64,000 nt of DNA from an uncultured Bacilli bacterium. Lineage in GTDB: Bacteria; Bacillota_I; Bacilli_A; RF39; UBA660. Of this stretch, positions 44,652 to 53,712 are shown piece after piece. The notes under the pieces were generated by a model. That model was not told the DNA's origin. It searched no databases and saw only the letters and a program-made list of their open reading frames with translations. Positions within the stretch are counted from its first letter, which is position 1. Each line of letters begins with the position of its first letter. A program made the position numbers and the translations under genes. The stretch is taken from contig CALVOZ010000005.1 of assembly GCA_944350495.1 (NCBI GenBank), forward strand, positions 1 to 64,000, in the 5' to 3' direction.

Positions 44652-46382
44652 ATGAAAGATAATTTAACATTAATTATTGTAAGTGTTATAATTGCTACGA
44701 TATTATTAATTGTTGGCGTTATCTGCTTTATTCGCCGTAACAAAACTAGACGAATAAAGAAAAAATTAGAACTTTTGGATATAGAAAAGAATAAATTAGA
44801 ATCTTCACCAATCATTCCTGAATTAGCAAAAGTTGAATCTTATTTAAATAATCCTAAATTAAAAGTTATGTATAATGAGTGGTCAGCTCGTTTGCAAAAT
44901 ATTAAAGATACTCAAATACCAAATTTAAATAACATGTTATTAGAGACTGAGTATTCGTTATCTCAAAAAGACTATAAAAGTACAATTTATAAATTGGCTA
45001 AATTAGAAATGGAAATGTATAAAGTTAGAACAAATTCCGAATTCTTGTTTGGAGAGATAAAAGAAATAACATCTAGTGAGGAACGAAGTAGAGAAATAAT
45101 TACATCGTTTAAAGTTAAGTTTAGAAACTTACATCAAAAGTTTAATGAAACTAAAACTGAATTTGGACCAATTGCTGAAATAGTCCAAAAACAATTTGAA
45201 GTTATTTCTAAAAGATTTGAAGATTTTGAAACAATTATGGATAATAATGAATTTACTGAAGTAAATGATATTGTTAAAGTAATTAATGATTTATTAAAAC
45301 ATATAGAGATAGTAATTGAAGAAGTACCATCAATTGTTTTACTTGCTTATTCGGTAATTCCAAAAAGGATTGCTGAAATAGAAGAAATATACAATCGAAT
45401 GGTTAAATCTGGATATCCACTTGATTATTTGAATGTTGAGTACAATATAGATGAAGCAAATAAAAAAATAGGAGATATTATTGTTAGAACAAAAAATTTA
45501 GACTTAGAAGATAGTTTATTTGAATTGAAAGTGCTATTAGATTATTTTGATTCATTGTTTGGTGATTTTGAAAATGAGAAGATAGCTCGTGCTACATATA
45601 CAGATAATAATAGTACATTCAAAAACAAATTGGCTAAAGTGAATTCTGTTGTTGATGATATTTTTACTCAGTTAGAAGATATCAAGAGCATTTACAATTT
45701 ATCTAATGATGACATTGAAGTTTTAAAACAAATTAATAAAGAGTTAAAAGAACTAAATGCTAATTATAAGTTATTATTAGAACATACAATAAATAATAAT
45801 GCTTTTGCATATTCTAAATTATTAAAAGAATTAGATGGCTTAGGTTTACAATTAGCTAAAATAGAAGATCGTCTAGACAATTCATTAGATGCAATAGGAA
45901 GTATGCGCGATGATGAGGTTAGAGCACGTCAACAATTAGAAGAAATTAAATCAATTTTAAAAGAAGCTAAACTGAAGATGCGTGATTATAATTTGCCACA
46001 TATTCCTCAAAGTTATTTTGTAGAGTTAAAAGAAGCGATGAGCGCAATTAGAGAAATTGTTAAAGAACTTGATAAAAAGCCTATTACCATTAGTGTTTTA
46101 AATACTCGTGTTGATACAGCAAGAGATTTAGTTTTGAAATTATATCGTAAAACTGAAGAGTTATTAAAAATTGCAATGTTTGCTGAAGTAGCTCTTGTTT
46201 ATAGCAATCGATATCGCAGTAGTTATGAAGGATTAAGCAATAAATTAAATTTATCAGAGCAATTGTTTTTAAAAGGTGAATATCAAAAATCTTTAGAACT
46301 TACAATTAGTTTATTAAATAAGATAGAACCTAGCGTATATGAAAAATTAATTTATATGAGCAACTCTAATAGTTTAAGGTAG
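44652..46382 (+). CDS. ezrA: Septation ring formation regulator EzrA
   Basis: 576 residues. One N-terminal transmembrane helix (about 4-27) precedes a long cytoplasmic spectrin-like coiled-coil body. The segment IIPELAKVESYLNNPKLKVMYNEW...LLETEYSLSQKDYKS matches the EzrA N-terminal repeat. EzrA is found in low-GC Gram-positives and controls FtsZ ring placement and links to wall synthesis. Start 44652 follows AGGTGA; an in-frame ATG at 44625 lies before the -10 box TGATATACT (44626-44634) and cannot be used. A WG-repeat membrane protein gene follows directly. Confidence 0.9.
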   Translation: MKDNLTLIIVSVIIATILLIVGVICFIRRNKTRRIKKKLELLDIEKNKLESSPIIPELAKVESYLNNPKLKVMYNEWSARLQNIKDTQIPNLNNMLLETEYSLSQKDYKSTIYKLAKLEMEMYKVRTNSEFLFGEIKEITSSEERSREIITSFKVKFRNLHQKFNETKTEFGPIAEIVQKQFEVISKRFEDFETIMDNNEFTEVNDIVKVINDLLKHIEIVIEEVPSIVLLAYSVIPKRIAEIEEIYNRMVKSGYPLDYLNVEYNIDEANKKIGDIIVRTKNLDLEDSLFELKVLLDYFDSLFGDFENEKIARATYTDNNSTFKNKLAKVNSVVDDIFTQLEDIKSIYNLSNDDIEVLKQINKELKELNANYKLLLEHTINNNAFAYSKLLKELDGLGLQLAKIEDRLDNSLDAIGSMRDDEVRARQQLEEIKSILKEAKLKMRDYNLPHIPQSYFVELKEAMSAIREIVKELDKKPITISVLNTRVDTARDLVLKLYRKTEELLKIAMFAEVALVYSNRYRSSYEGLSNKLNLSEQLFLKGEYQKSLELTISLLNKIEPSVYEKLIYMSNSNSLR

Positions 46383-46386
46383 GTGT

Positions 46387-47796
46387 ATGATGTTTAATAA
46401 AAAGAAGAATGAAAATAATAAAATAGTTGAACCATTAGAAAATAATCAATTAGAAGTAAAAGAAGAAATTCCAAACGAGAGTACTGAAGAACAAGTTACT
46501 GATAATCCAATTGAATCATTTCAAGAAGTAAGCCAACCTATTGGAGAACAACCTGTTGTTGATTGTTCAACTTTAGAGAAACAAAAAGTAAGTCAACCGA
46601 TTGAAGAACAGTGTGATTCTAATAAAGAGGAAAATAATAATAATATTGTAGGTGTTGAATCTAAAATAGAAAATGGTGAAATAATAAGCCAAGAAACTAA
46701 AGAAAATGAAGAGGATGGCACCATCGAGATTAAAACGGTTATTTCTACTAAAAATTATGATGATACCGTTGTAAAACTAATTAATGAAGTTAAAATGTTT
46801 AACGATGAAGTGGATGAGATCGTGCCTGAAAAGAAAAAGAAAATTTGGCCATTTATTTTAATTTTATTATTAGTTTTAGTAATTGGTATTGGGGTATTTA
46901 TATTTCTAAATATGGAATCAGAAACTAAACCAAAAGAGGAAAATAAGGAAGAAAAAACAAAAAAAGATATAACTTATAGTTTTGAAGAAACAGAAGATGG
47001 AATTAGTTTTTTTGCTGGTGAAGAATTAATCGGTATTTATAAATGTGTAGAATGTGAAGTATTATCGGGATCACAGGAATATTTTTCATCAAAGGATAAA
47101 GTTATAGCAATCACAGATGATGATAATATTTTCTTATATGATTTTGAAAAGCAAGAAGCTATCAGTGAAAATTATCAAACTTTTAAGCTTTTAAAAAATG
47201 GTGAAAAAATTGTAGCTTTTGTTGTCAGTGATGATAAAGGTATGTATGGTATTATTGATACTAGTGGTAAAGTTATCGTTCCTTTAAAGTATGAAGAAAT
47301 TGGTTTCACTAATAAAGAAGGAATTATAACTGATTATGATTATGCTAAAGACCGCATTACAGCTAAATTAGACGGCTATTGGGGTGTGATTAGCTTTAGT
47401 GATGAAGAGATAATTCCATTTAAATATGATGATATTTATTATAATGGTTATGAAGCTTTTGTCGCATATACTGAAGGACTTTGGTATTTAATTGATTTTA
47501 ATGATAAAATTTTAATAAAAAAAGGTTATGACATTATGATTCCAATTAAAAGTTATGTGTTTGCTTCTAGTGAAGACATCTTTTATATTTTAAATTATAG
47601 TGGTGAAAGTATTATCAATCAAGCAGTACCTACATATTTGAATGACTTTAGAAATCGTGATATTGATAAAGTGCCAGCGTTTACTATTGAAGAGGATGGT
47701 ACTAAAGTTAATATATATATTAACAAATCAGATGGAACTTATAATCAGTATAAATTTAATACTGTTAATGGTGAATTAACAGAGATTATTCAATAA
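46387..47796 (+). CDS. WG-repeat membrane protein
   Basis: 469 residues. A long acidic, low-complexity cytoplasmic N-terminus (1-150, containing two near copies of VSQPIxEQ) is followed by one transmembrane helix (about 155-175) and an outside domain with WG-type repeats (GMYGIIDTSGKVIVPLKYEEI; GYWGVISFSDEEIIPFKYDDI; GLWYLIDFNDK). WG repeats form a beta-propeller-like fold. The function is unknown. It starts five bases after ezrA with AGGTAGGTG overlapping the ezrA stop, so it is likely cotranslated and might act at the septum; that is inference from position. Confidence 0.75.
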   Translation: MMFNKKKNENNKIVEPLENNQLEVKEEIPNESTEEQVTDNPIESFQEVSQPIGEQPVVDCSTLEKQKVSQPIEEQCDSNKEENNNNIVGVESKIENGEIISQETKENEEDGTIEIKTVISTKNYDDTVVKLINEVKMFNDEVDEIVPEKKKKIWPFILILLLVLVIGIGVFIFLNMESETKPKEENKEEKTKKDITYSFEETEDGISFFAGEELIGIYKCVECEVLSGSQEYFSSKDKVIAITDDDNIFLYDFEKQEAISENYQTFKLLKNGEKIVAFVVSDDKGMYGIIDTSGKVIVPLKYEEIGFTNKEGIITDYDYAKDRITAKLDGYWGVISFSDEEIIPFKYDDIYYNGYEAFVAYTEGLWYLIDFNDKILIKKGYDIMIPIKSYVFASSEDIFYILNYSGESIINQAVPTYLNDFRNRDIDKVPAFTIEEDGTKVNIYINKSDGTYNQYKFNTVNGELTEIIQ

Positions 47797-47821
47797 AAGT
47801 GGTAAAACCACTTTTTTTTTG
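47795..47821 (+). terminator. Intrinsic terminator
   Basis: 9-bp perfect stem (47795-47803 with 47807-47815), AAA loop, T run. Confidence 0.85.
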
Positions 47822-47846
47822 TTATAATTTTTTTTAGGTGATATGG

Positions 47847-49016
47847 ATGAAAAAATTATTATTAATTAAATATGGCGAATTAACCACTAAAAAAGGCAAT
47901 CGTAAAATATTTATTAAATTGTTAGTAAATAATATAAATTCAATTTTAAAAGGTTTAAATTACACTTTAAGATATGATCGAGTAAGAATGTATATTGAGT
48001 GTGATGATGCGGATTTAATTATAAGTAAATTAAGAAATGTCTTTGGCATTCATAGTATAGTCGAATGCTTTGAAGTCGATAATAATATGGAAAGTATATC
48101 TGCATTATTAATTGAATTTTTAAAAGGAGTTAAATTTAATACTTTTAAAATTGAAACAAAAAGAGCTGATAAAAGTTTTCCAATTCCTAGTTTAGAGTGT
48201 AGTCGACGATTAGGCGGAGTAGTACTTAGAAACTATCCTTGTACTGTTGATGTTCACAATCCTGAATTAGTAATTAAAGTTGAAATTAGAAGAGAAGGAA
48301 CATTTATTTATTTACGTGAGTTTGATGGTTTAGGTGGTTACCCAGTTGGTATTCAAGGAAAAGGACTATTAATGATTAGTGGTGGTATTGATTCACCAGT
48401 TGCTGGCTATTTATCTTTAAAGCGAGGAGTAGATTTAGAATGCTTGTATTTCGAATCACCACCACATACTAGTATAGAAGCTAAAAATAAAGTTATTAAA
48501 TTAGCAAGTATTATTAATAAATATTCTGGTAATTTAAAAGTACACATTGTACCATTTACTAAAATACAAGAAGAGATATATAAAAATGTTCCAGACAATT
48601 ACGTTATAACAATAATGCGTCGTATGATGTACCGAATTGCTGCTAAAGTAATTCAAAAAAGAGGATTAAAAGTAATTATTAATGGCGAAAGTATCGGTCA
48701 AGTAGCTAGTCAGACATTAACAAGTATGCAAGTTATTAATAGTGTAACCAATTTACCAGTAATTAGACCTGTAGCTTGCATGGATAAATTAGAAATTATT
48801 AAAATTGCAAGAGATATTGGAACCTATGAAACAAGTATTTTACCTTTTGAAGACTGCTGTACTATATTTTTGCCAAAACATCCAATAATCAATCCAGATG
48901 AAGCCAAATGTATAGAATATGAATCACACTTTAATTATGATGAATTAATTGATGAATGTGTAAACAATATTGAAATAGTTACCAACTTAGTTGAAGAACG
49001 AGATGAATTATTATAA
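47847..49016 (+). CDS. thiI: tRNA 4-thiouridine synthetase ThiI
   Basis: 389 residues: N-terminal ferredoxin-like and THUMP domains (about 1-165), then a PP-loop ATP pyrophosphatase with SGGIDSPVAGYL and a C-terminal part containing the family cysteine (CCTIFLPKHP). No rhodanese domain is present, as in Bacillus ThiI. It places sulfur at U8 of tRNA and may serve thiazole synthesis. A cysteine desulfurase (NifZ/IscS type) usually lies next to it; none is seen here. Start 47847 follows TAGGTGA. Confidence 0.94.
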   Translation: MKKLLLIKYGELTTKKGNRKIFIKLLVNNINSILKGLNYTLRYDRVRMYIECDDADLIISKLRNVFGIHSIVECFEVDNNMESISALLIEFLKGVKFNTFKIETKRADKSFPIPSLECSRRLGGVVLRNYPCTVDVHNPELVIKVEIRREGTFIYLREFDGLGGYPVGIQGKGLLMISGGIDSPVAGYLSLKRGVDLECLYFESPPHTSIEAKNKVIKLASIINKYSGNLKVHIVPFTKIQEEIYKNVPDNYVITIMRRMMYRIAAKVIQKRGLKVIINGESIGQVASQTLTSMQVINSVTNLPVIRPVACMDKLEIIKIARDIGTYETSILPFEDCCTIFLPKHPIINPDEAKCIEYESHFNYDELIDECVNNIEIVTNLVEERDELL

Positions 49017-49030
49017 CCAATAATTACCAG

Positions 49031-49059
49031 GTATGATTTTATTTGTTGTACACATTATA
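49031..49059 (+). promoter_or_regulatory. Possible SigG/SigF-type promoter for the SASP gene
   Basis: GTATG at 49031-49035, a 17-bp spacer, then CATTATA (49053-49059), which fits the forespore -10 pattern CATnnTA. Confidence 0.4.
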
Positions 49060-49070
49060 TTAGTGTACAG
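49048..49070. repeat. Inverted repeat before the SASP gene
   Basis: TGTACAC and GTGTACA, 9 bases apart, just upstream of the ribosome binding site. It overlaps the candidate -10 and could be an mRNA 5' stem or an operator. Confidence 0.4.
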
Positions 49071-49081
49071 GAGGTGAAATT

Positions 49082-49285
49082 ATGAATAACCGTACAAATA
49101 AGTTTGTAGTTCCTGGTTCAAAACAAGCTATTGAGAAAATGAAATATGAAATAGCTAATGAATTAGGTGTTGCTTTAGGTCCTGATGCAAGTTCAAGAGC
49201 TAATGGTACTGTAGGTGGAGAAATCACTAAAAGATTAGTTAAAATGGGTGAACAACAATTAGGAATGAACAACTTTCAAAAATAA
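49082..49285 (+). CDS. Alpha/beta-type small acid-soluble spore protein
   Basis: 67 residues. It matches the SASP family over its whole length: [22 protein letters not shown] with the germination protease site (EIANELG) and the second conserved block [23 protein letters not shown]. Such proteins coat spore DNA and protect it from UV and heat, and are degraded on germination. AGGAGGTG precedes the ATG, and a possible forespore promoter lies upstream. It is strong evidence that the organism makes endospores, because this family has no other known role. Confidence 0.95.
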   Translation: MNNRTNKFVVPGSKQAIEKMKYEIANELGVALGPDASSRANGTVGGEITKRLVKMGEQQLGMNNFQK

Positions 49286-49287
49286 AT

Positions 49288-49314
49288 AAAAAAGATAGAT
49301 ATCTATCTTTTTTT
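49288..49314 (+). terminator. Intrinsic terminator after the SASP gene
   Basis: Perfect palindromic hairpin AAAAGATAG...CTATCTTTT followed by Ts. Confidence 0.85.
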
Positions 49315-49375
49315 CTTGATCGTTTCTTGATTAATTTAGTAATATATGATACTATCAGTAATTGGAAGTGATAAG

Positions 49376-50788
49376 ATGAATTTACCAAATTTAAAAGAAG
49401 CTGGAAAAAGGACTAAAGAGCCTATTAAATTTATTTTAGACGAATTTAATTTGCCTGATGAATTAAAATCATTAGGAAAAAATAAAAAGTATTATATAAA
49501 GACTTACGGTTGTCAAATGAATGTTCATGATAGTGAAAATATCAAAGCTATTTTAGAAATGATGGCTTATGAAGAAACTGAAAATATGAAAGATGCTGAT
49601 TTAGTTTTGTTAAATACTTGTGCAATTAGAGAAAATGCTCATAATAAAATGTTTGGTTTTTTAGGACGTGTTAAACATATGAAAGAGGAAAGACCACATG
49701 TTATTACTGCTATATGTGGCTGTATGGCACAAGAAGAAAATGTGGTTGATACATTAAGAAACAAATATAAATGGGTAGATATTGTATTTGGAACACATAA
49801 TATTAATAGATTACCATACTTATTAGATAATACTTTAAGAAGAAAAGAACAAGAGATTGAAGTATTCAGTGTTGAAGGGGAAGTAATTGAAAATATTCCT
49901 GTTAAAAGAGATTCTAAATATAAAGCTTGGGTCAATATTATGTATGGCTGTGATAAGTTTTGTACGTATTGTATAGTACCATATACTAGAGGGAAACAAA
50001 GAAGCAGGAAACCAGAATATATTATTGATGAGGTTAATGATTTAATTAAAAACGGCTATCAAGAAGTAACTTTATTAGGTCAAAATGTCAATGCTTATGG
50101 CAAAGATTTAGACCTTGGTTATACTATGGGAAATTTATTAGAAGATATAGCTAAAACAAACATTCCTCGTATTAGATTTATGACTAGTCATCCTTGGGAT
50201 TTTGATGATAAGATGATTTCTGTTATTAAGAGATATGATAATATTATGCCGGCTATTCATTTACCATTGCAGTCAGGATCTGATAAAATTTTGAAGTTAA
50301 TGGGTCGAAGATATACTAAAGATAAATATTTAGAATTAGTCCATAAATTAAAAGCCGAAATTCCTAATTTAATGTTATCAACTGACATTATAGTAGGATT
50401 TCCTGGTGAGACTGAAGAGGACTTTTTAAATACTTTAGAGGTTGTAGATGAATGCAAGTATGATTTAGCTTATACATTTATTTTCTCTCCACGTGAAGGT
50501 ACTCCAGCTGCTCGAATGAAAGATGATACCCCATTGAGCGTAAAAGAGCAAAGATTGTATCATTTAAACGAGATTGTAAATAAATATGCTAATGAAAATA
50601 ATCAAAAATATCTTGGTAAAACCGTAAAAGTTTTAATTGAGGGTAAAAGTGATAAGGGAAACTTAATGGGATATACAGAAACAATGAAATTAGTTAATGT
50701 TGATGGTTCACCAGATAATATTGGTAAAATTGTTGATGTTGAAATTACTGATATTAAAACATGGAGTTTGGATGGTAAAATTAAATAA
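49376..50788 (+). CDS. miaB: tRNA-2-methylthio-N6-dimethylallyladenosine synthase MiaB
   Basis: 471 residues. The N-terminal UPF0004 domain carries three cysteines (TYGCQMN, NTCAIRE, CGCMAQEE) for the auxiliary cluster. The radical SAM motif YGCDKFCTYCIVPYTRG follows, and a C-terminal TRAM domain (about 405-471) binds tRNA. It adds a methylthio group to i6A37. Start 49376 is supported by GGAAGTGAT. In Bacillus miaB lies near cotE; here they are separated by an island of about 9.5 kb. Confidence 0.96.
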   Translation: MNLPNLKEAGKRTKEPIKFILDEFNLPDELKSLGKNKKYYIKTYGCQMNVHDSENIKAILEMMAYEETENMKDADLVLLNTCAIRENAHNKMFGFLGRVKHMKEERPHVITAICGCMAQEENVVDTLRNKYKWVDIVFGTHNINRLPYLLDNTLRRKEQEIEVFSVEGEVIENIPVKRDSKYKAWVNIMYGCDKFCTYCIVPYTRGKQRSRKPEYIIDEVNDLIKNGYQEVTLLGQNVNAYGKDLDLGYTMGNLLEDIAKTNIPRIRFMTSHPWDFDDKMISVIKRYDNIMPAIHLPLQSGSDKILKLMGRRYTKDKYLELVHKLKAEIPNLMLSTDIIVGFPGETEEDFLNTLEVVDECKYDLAYTFIFSPREGTPAARMKDDTPLSVKEQRLYHLNEIVNKYANENNQKYLGKTVKVLIEGKSDKGNLMGYTETMKLVNVDGSPDNIGKIVDVEITDIKTWSLDGKIK

Positions 50789-50816
50789 TGTAGGGAAACC
50801 TACATTTTTATTTTTA
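50785..50816 (+). terminator. Intrinsic terminator after miaB
   Basis: 8-bp stem (50787-50794 with 50799-50806), GAAA loop, T-rich tail. Confidence 0.8.
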
Positions 50817-50846
50817 AATATGTTATACTTATGTAGGAGGTAAACA

Positions 50847-51587
50847 ATGAAAAAAATAAAGATTTTAAGTTTATTATTTGCTTTATTATTAATTAGTGGT
50901 TGTGGTTCAAATGATGGCACTGCAAAGTTAGAAGAAGCTTTAGAAAATATGAAAAATGTTGAAAGTGGCACTATAGGTGTTGATATGAATGTCAATATGG
51001 ACGGATATATTTTAAGTATGAATATGAATACATCTTTTACTAAAGAAGGTGATTCTTATTCAAAATCAACATCATCAATATTAGGAAGCACTTTAACAAC
51101 TGAAGTATATACTGAGGTAGTTGATGATATGGTTTATATTTATACATCAAATGGAGATGGTAATTGGTACTATGAAGTAATGCCTAAAGAAGAGTATAAA
51201 GCAGATAACAATGTATCTATGGATGCTGTTGGCATTTATGCCGAAAATTATAAATCAGTTAAAGAAGTAAATTCTGATCGTAAAGGACATGATAGATTAG
51301 AAGTGGTAGTCGATAAAGATAAATTTGCTGAAGCTATGGATGAAGACCCTGAAGTGGGCGATGCAGTATTAAATTTAACTGATGATTTAACAATGTATAT
51401 ATATATTAAAGATGGTTATGTAACTGGATTAAAAATGGATTTCGCTGATATGATGAAATTAGATGAAAGTGAAAGTACTACTAACTATACAATGGATATA
51501 ACAATATCTGATCATAATAAGATTGATAGTGTTATAATCCCTGATGCAATTAAAGATAATGCTAAACTTTTAGAAGATGAAGAATAG
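50847..51587 (+). CDS. Secreted lipoprotein of unknown function
   Basis: 246 residues with a lipoprotein signal ending LLLISGC (Cys at about 20). The mature part is acidic and beta-rich (GTIGVDMNVNMDGYILSMNMN..., VYTEVVDDMVYIYTSN), similar in plan to LolA-like or DUF6612 lipoproteins of Bacillota. The function is unknown. AGGAGG and an extended -10 (TGTTATACT) precede it. It is the first gene of the miaB-cotE island. Confidence 0.7.
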   Translation: MKKIKILSLLFALLLISGCGSNDGTAKLEEALENMKNVESGTIGVDMNVNMDGYILSMNMNTSFTKEGDSYSKSTSSILGSTLTTEVYTEVVDDMVYIYTSNGDGNWYYEVMPKEEYKADNNVSMDAVGIYAENYKSVKEVNSDRKGHDRLEVVVDKDKFAEAMDEDPEVGDAVLNLTDDLTMYIYIKDGYVTGLKMDFADMMKLDESESTTNYTMDITISDHNKIDSVIIPDAIKDNAKLLEDEE

Positions 51588-51606
51588 TTATACTATTCTT
51601 TTTTAT
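51580..51606 (+). terminator. Intrinsic terminator after lipoprotein gene
   Basis: 7-bp stem (51581-51587 with 51593-51599) and a T run. Confidence 0.75.
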
Positions 51607-51625
51607 TGTTTAAATACTTTAAGAA

Positions 51626-51634
51626 TGATATAAT
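51626..51634 (+). promoter_or_regulatory. Extended -10 promoter
   Basis: TGATATAAT at 51626-51634, ahead of the 445-residue protein gene. Confidence 0.6.
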
Positions 51635-51651
51635 TTAACTAAGGTGAAAGT

Positions 51652-52989
51652 ATGGGATTATTTGATAAATTTAAAAAGAAAAAAGATATTCAAGTAGAGG
51701 AAAATAAACCGACTAATGCAAATCTTTTAGACATTGTTATTAAATTTAGAGAAGAAGTTGGAACAGATGGCGAATTAGATATTTTTGAAGCCTATTTAGC
51801 TACTTTAGTTCCAACAAATGCTATTAATGCTTCATCAATAGATGAATTTAAAAGAATAGCTAATCAAGTTTTATCAGCTTTACTTGTTCAACCTAAAGTT
51901 TTTGATAAATTATCTGAATTTCAAAGATGTGCTTTTTTATTTAAAAATTATTCTGGTGCCACTAAAGAGGATGATGGTAGTTATTCTTTATGCCCAGTAC
52001 TTCTTAATGATAAATTAATTGAATTTGTTATTAATTTTTATTTAGAAGGAGAACATTCTCAAACAATTAGTGAAGAATTGCTTAAAAGAAGTCATGATAT
52101 AATGAATGATATGTTGCATTCTAAGATAAATACTTATTATGGAAATTTATTATATATTCAAGAACGAGCTAATACAATATATGAGGCAATTAACATGATT
52201 GCAGCATATAACTTGGATTCAAACGATGCTACTTTAGTTGAGGCAGCAAGAGTTAAAGCTGAGAAACTAGTTAATATTTTAAACAGTTATACTGAAGAGC
52301 AAGTAACTCCTGATATATATAAAAATGTCATTCATAGTTCGTTTAAACAATTAGTTTCTTTCGAAAAGGAGTTATCTTCTATTTCAGCTAAAATATGGGA
52401 AGCTTATTTTAGAACAAACAATGCTAGATTCGCCCATGCTTTATCTAATGGAATTGTTGAATCTGATAAAATGAACAAAATATGTTGTAGTTTATTATTA
52501 GATGATTTGGCGACCATTCCATATGGCCATGTTGGATATGAATATGATTTTGACATTGACACAATAGATTGCATATGCCCAGATGATGCTGGAAGTTGGT
52601 ATGTAACTAAGCAACGTTTTGTTGGTTGCCCTGTGGGAAATGATTGGACTAATGATTCATGTATAGGAATCATATATAACTGGCAGTATAATGAAGAAAC
52701 TAACATTTTTTATGAATTTGGAAAACAAAGTATTTTATTACCACCAAGTTATGTAGAACAAACATCTCGAAAAAATAACTTAAGCAATACTCGTTATACA
52801 CTATATACTGAAATTTTATTATTAAATAATCGTAAGAAGAATAAGCCTATAAGAGCTTTTTACACTGATAAAGCATCCAATGAAGAAATAGCTGAAATAA
52901 CTGAAATTGCTAGTAAACAAGGTCTTGAGATAGAATATCTTGATACAGAATATATTAAAGGTAAAATGCAAACTAGAGGATTAAATTAA
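51652..52989 (+). CDS. Uncharacterised protein
   Basis: 445 residues, soluble, beginning MGLFDKFKKKKD (a common basic start of peripheral cytoplasmic proteins). The middle is helical and the C-terminal third is beta-rich with several Cys (CICPDDAGSW, GCPVGND). No family recognised. AAGGTGA precedes the ATG. Nine bases separate it from the leucine-rich-repeat gene, and a terminator ends the pair. Its position between miaB and the radical SAM operon is the only clue to function. Confidence 0.6.
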   Translation: MGLFDKFKKKKDIQVEENKPTNANLLDIVIKFREEVGTDGELDIFEAYLATLVPTNAINASSIDEFKRIANQVLSALLVQPKVFDKLSEFQRCAFLFKNYSGATKEDDGSYSLCPVLLNDKLIEFVINFYLEGEHSQTISEELLKRSHDIMNDMLHSKINTYYGNLLYIQERANTIYEAINMIAAYNLDSNDATLVEAARVKAEKLVNILNSYTEEQVTPDIYKNVIHSSFKQLVSFEKELSSISAKIWEAYFRTNNARFAHALSNGIVESDKMNKICCSLLLDDLATIPYGHVGYEYDFDIDTIDCICPDDAGSWYVTKQRFVGCPVGNDWTNDSCIGIIYNWQYNEETNIFYEFGKQSILLPPSYVEQTSRKNNLSNTRYTLYTEILLLNNRKKNKPIRAFYTDKASNEEIAEITEIASKQGLEIEYLDTEYIKGKMQTRGLN

Positions 52990-52998
52990 GGTGGAATT

Positions 52999-53568
52999 AT
53001 GAAAATAGATGATAATAAACTAAAAATAGATAATTTTGAAAATTTTGATTATTTTGGTACTAACACAATACTTAAACAAAATAAACAAGTTGATACTTTA
53101 ATAATTGCTGACAGTACAGTTAATTTAGAAGATATTGCAAACCTAATTGATGGGACATATATTCAAACTATTTGTTTTAAAGATTCATTTATAGTTTTAG
53201 ATAATAATAAACCAATTGATGTATTAAATTTAGTATTAGATAATGTTTCTTCAAGTAATTATGAATTTATAAATAAATTTATTAATTTAAAAAATTTAGC
53301 AATTAGAAATTACTCATTAGAATTTGATTGCTACTATTTAAGAAAACTATCTAATTTAGAAACTTTAAGTTTAACAAATATTAATCCGCTACATTTAGGA
53401 GGTTTAGGTTATATAAACACTTTAAAGACACTTTATTTAGATAATGTCGCTGTTAAAAATTGGATATTTTTAACTAAAATAATAAATTTAAGTGATGTTT
53501 ACTTGAAAGGGCCTTATGACATGACTAAAATTCCTAAACTTTTATTTAATATTCATTATGAAGAATAA
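52999..53568 (+). CDS. Leucine-rich-repeat-like protein
   Basis: 189 residues with loosely repeated Leu/Asn patterns (LKNLAIRNYSLEF, LSNLETLSLTNINPLHL, INTLKTLYLDNVAV, IINLSDVYLKGP) at intervals of about 22-24, as in leucine-rich repeats. There is no signal peptide, so it is cytoplasmic, probably in a protein-binding role. AAGGTGG precedes it. Its end forms part of a terminator. Confidence 0.65.
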   Translation: MKIDDNKLKIDNFENFDYFGTNTILKQNKQVDTLIIADSTVNLEDIANLIDGTYIQTICFKDSFIVLDNNKPIDVLNLVLDNVSSSNYEFINKFINLKNLAIRNYSLEFDCYYLRKLSNLETLSLTNINPLHLGGLGYINTLKTLYLDNVAVKNWIFLTKIINLSDVYLKGPYDMTKIPKLLFNIHYEE

Positions 53569-53589
53569 GTTAATCTTATTCTTTTTTTT
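53561..53589 (+). terminator. Intrinsic terminator
   Basis: 8-bp stem (53562-53569 with 53575-53582) and a T run; separates the 445/189-residue gene pair from the radical SAM operon. Confidence 0.8.
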
Positions 53590-53595
53590 AAAATG

Positions 53596-53604
53596 TGTTA
53601 TAAT
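53596..53604 (+). promoter_or_regulatory. Promoter of the radical SAM operon
   Basis: Extended -10 TGTTATAAT at 53596-53604, directly after a terminator and about 28 bases before the first ORF. Confidence 0.6.
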
Positions 53605-53631
53605 TATAAAAAAATAGAGTAGGAGCAATTT

Positions 53632-53712
53632 ATGAAAATAATTTTTTTATTTAATTTATTATTTTTATCAATAAATGTAGTAACTGATGGAGGTGTGATG
53701 ATATGCCGTTAG
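53632..53712 (+). CDS. Small hydrophobic leader ORF
   Basis: 26 codons: a basic Met-Lys start, a hydrophobic stretch rich in Leu, Phe and Ile, then a short polar end (TDGGVMICR). AGGAGC at 53620-53625 gives it a better-spaced start site than most small ORFs. It overlaps the first codons of the next gene in another frame, so it could couple translation of the membrane protein behind it. It may instead be a remnant of a longer start or simply chance. Confidence 0.4.
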   Translation: MKIIFLFNLLFLSINVVTDGGVMICR

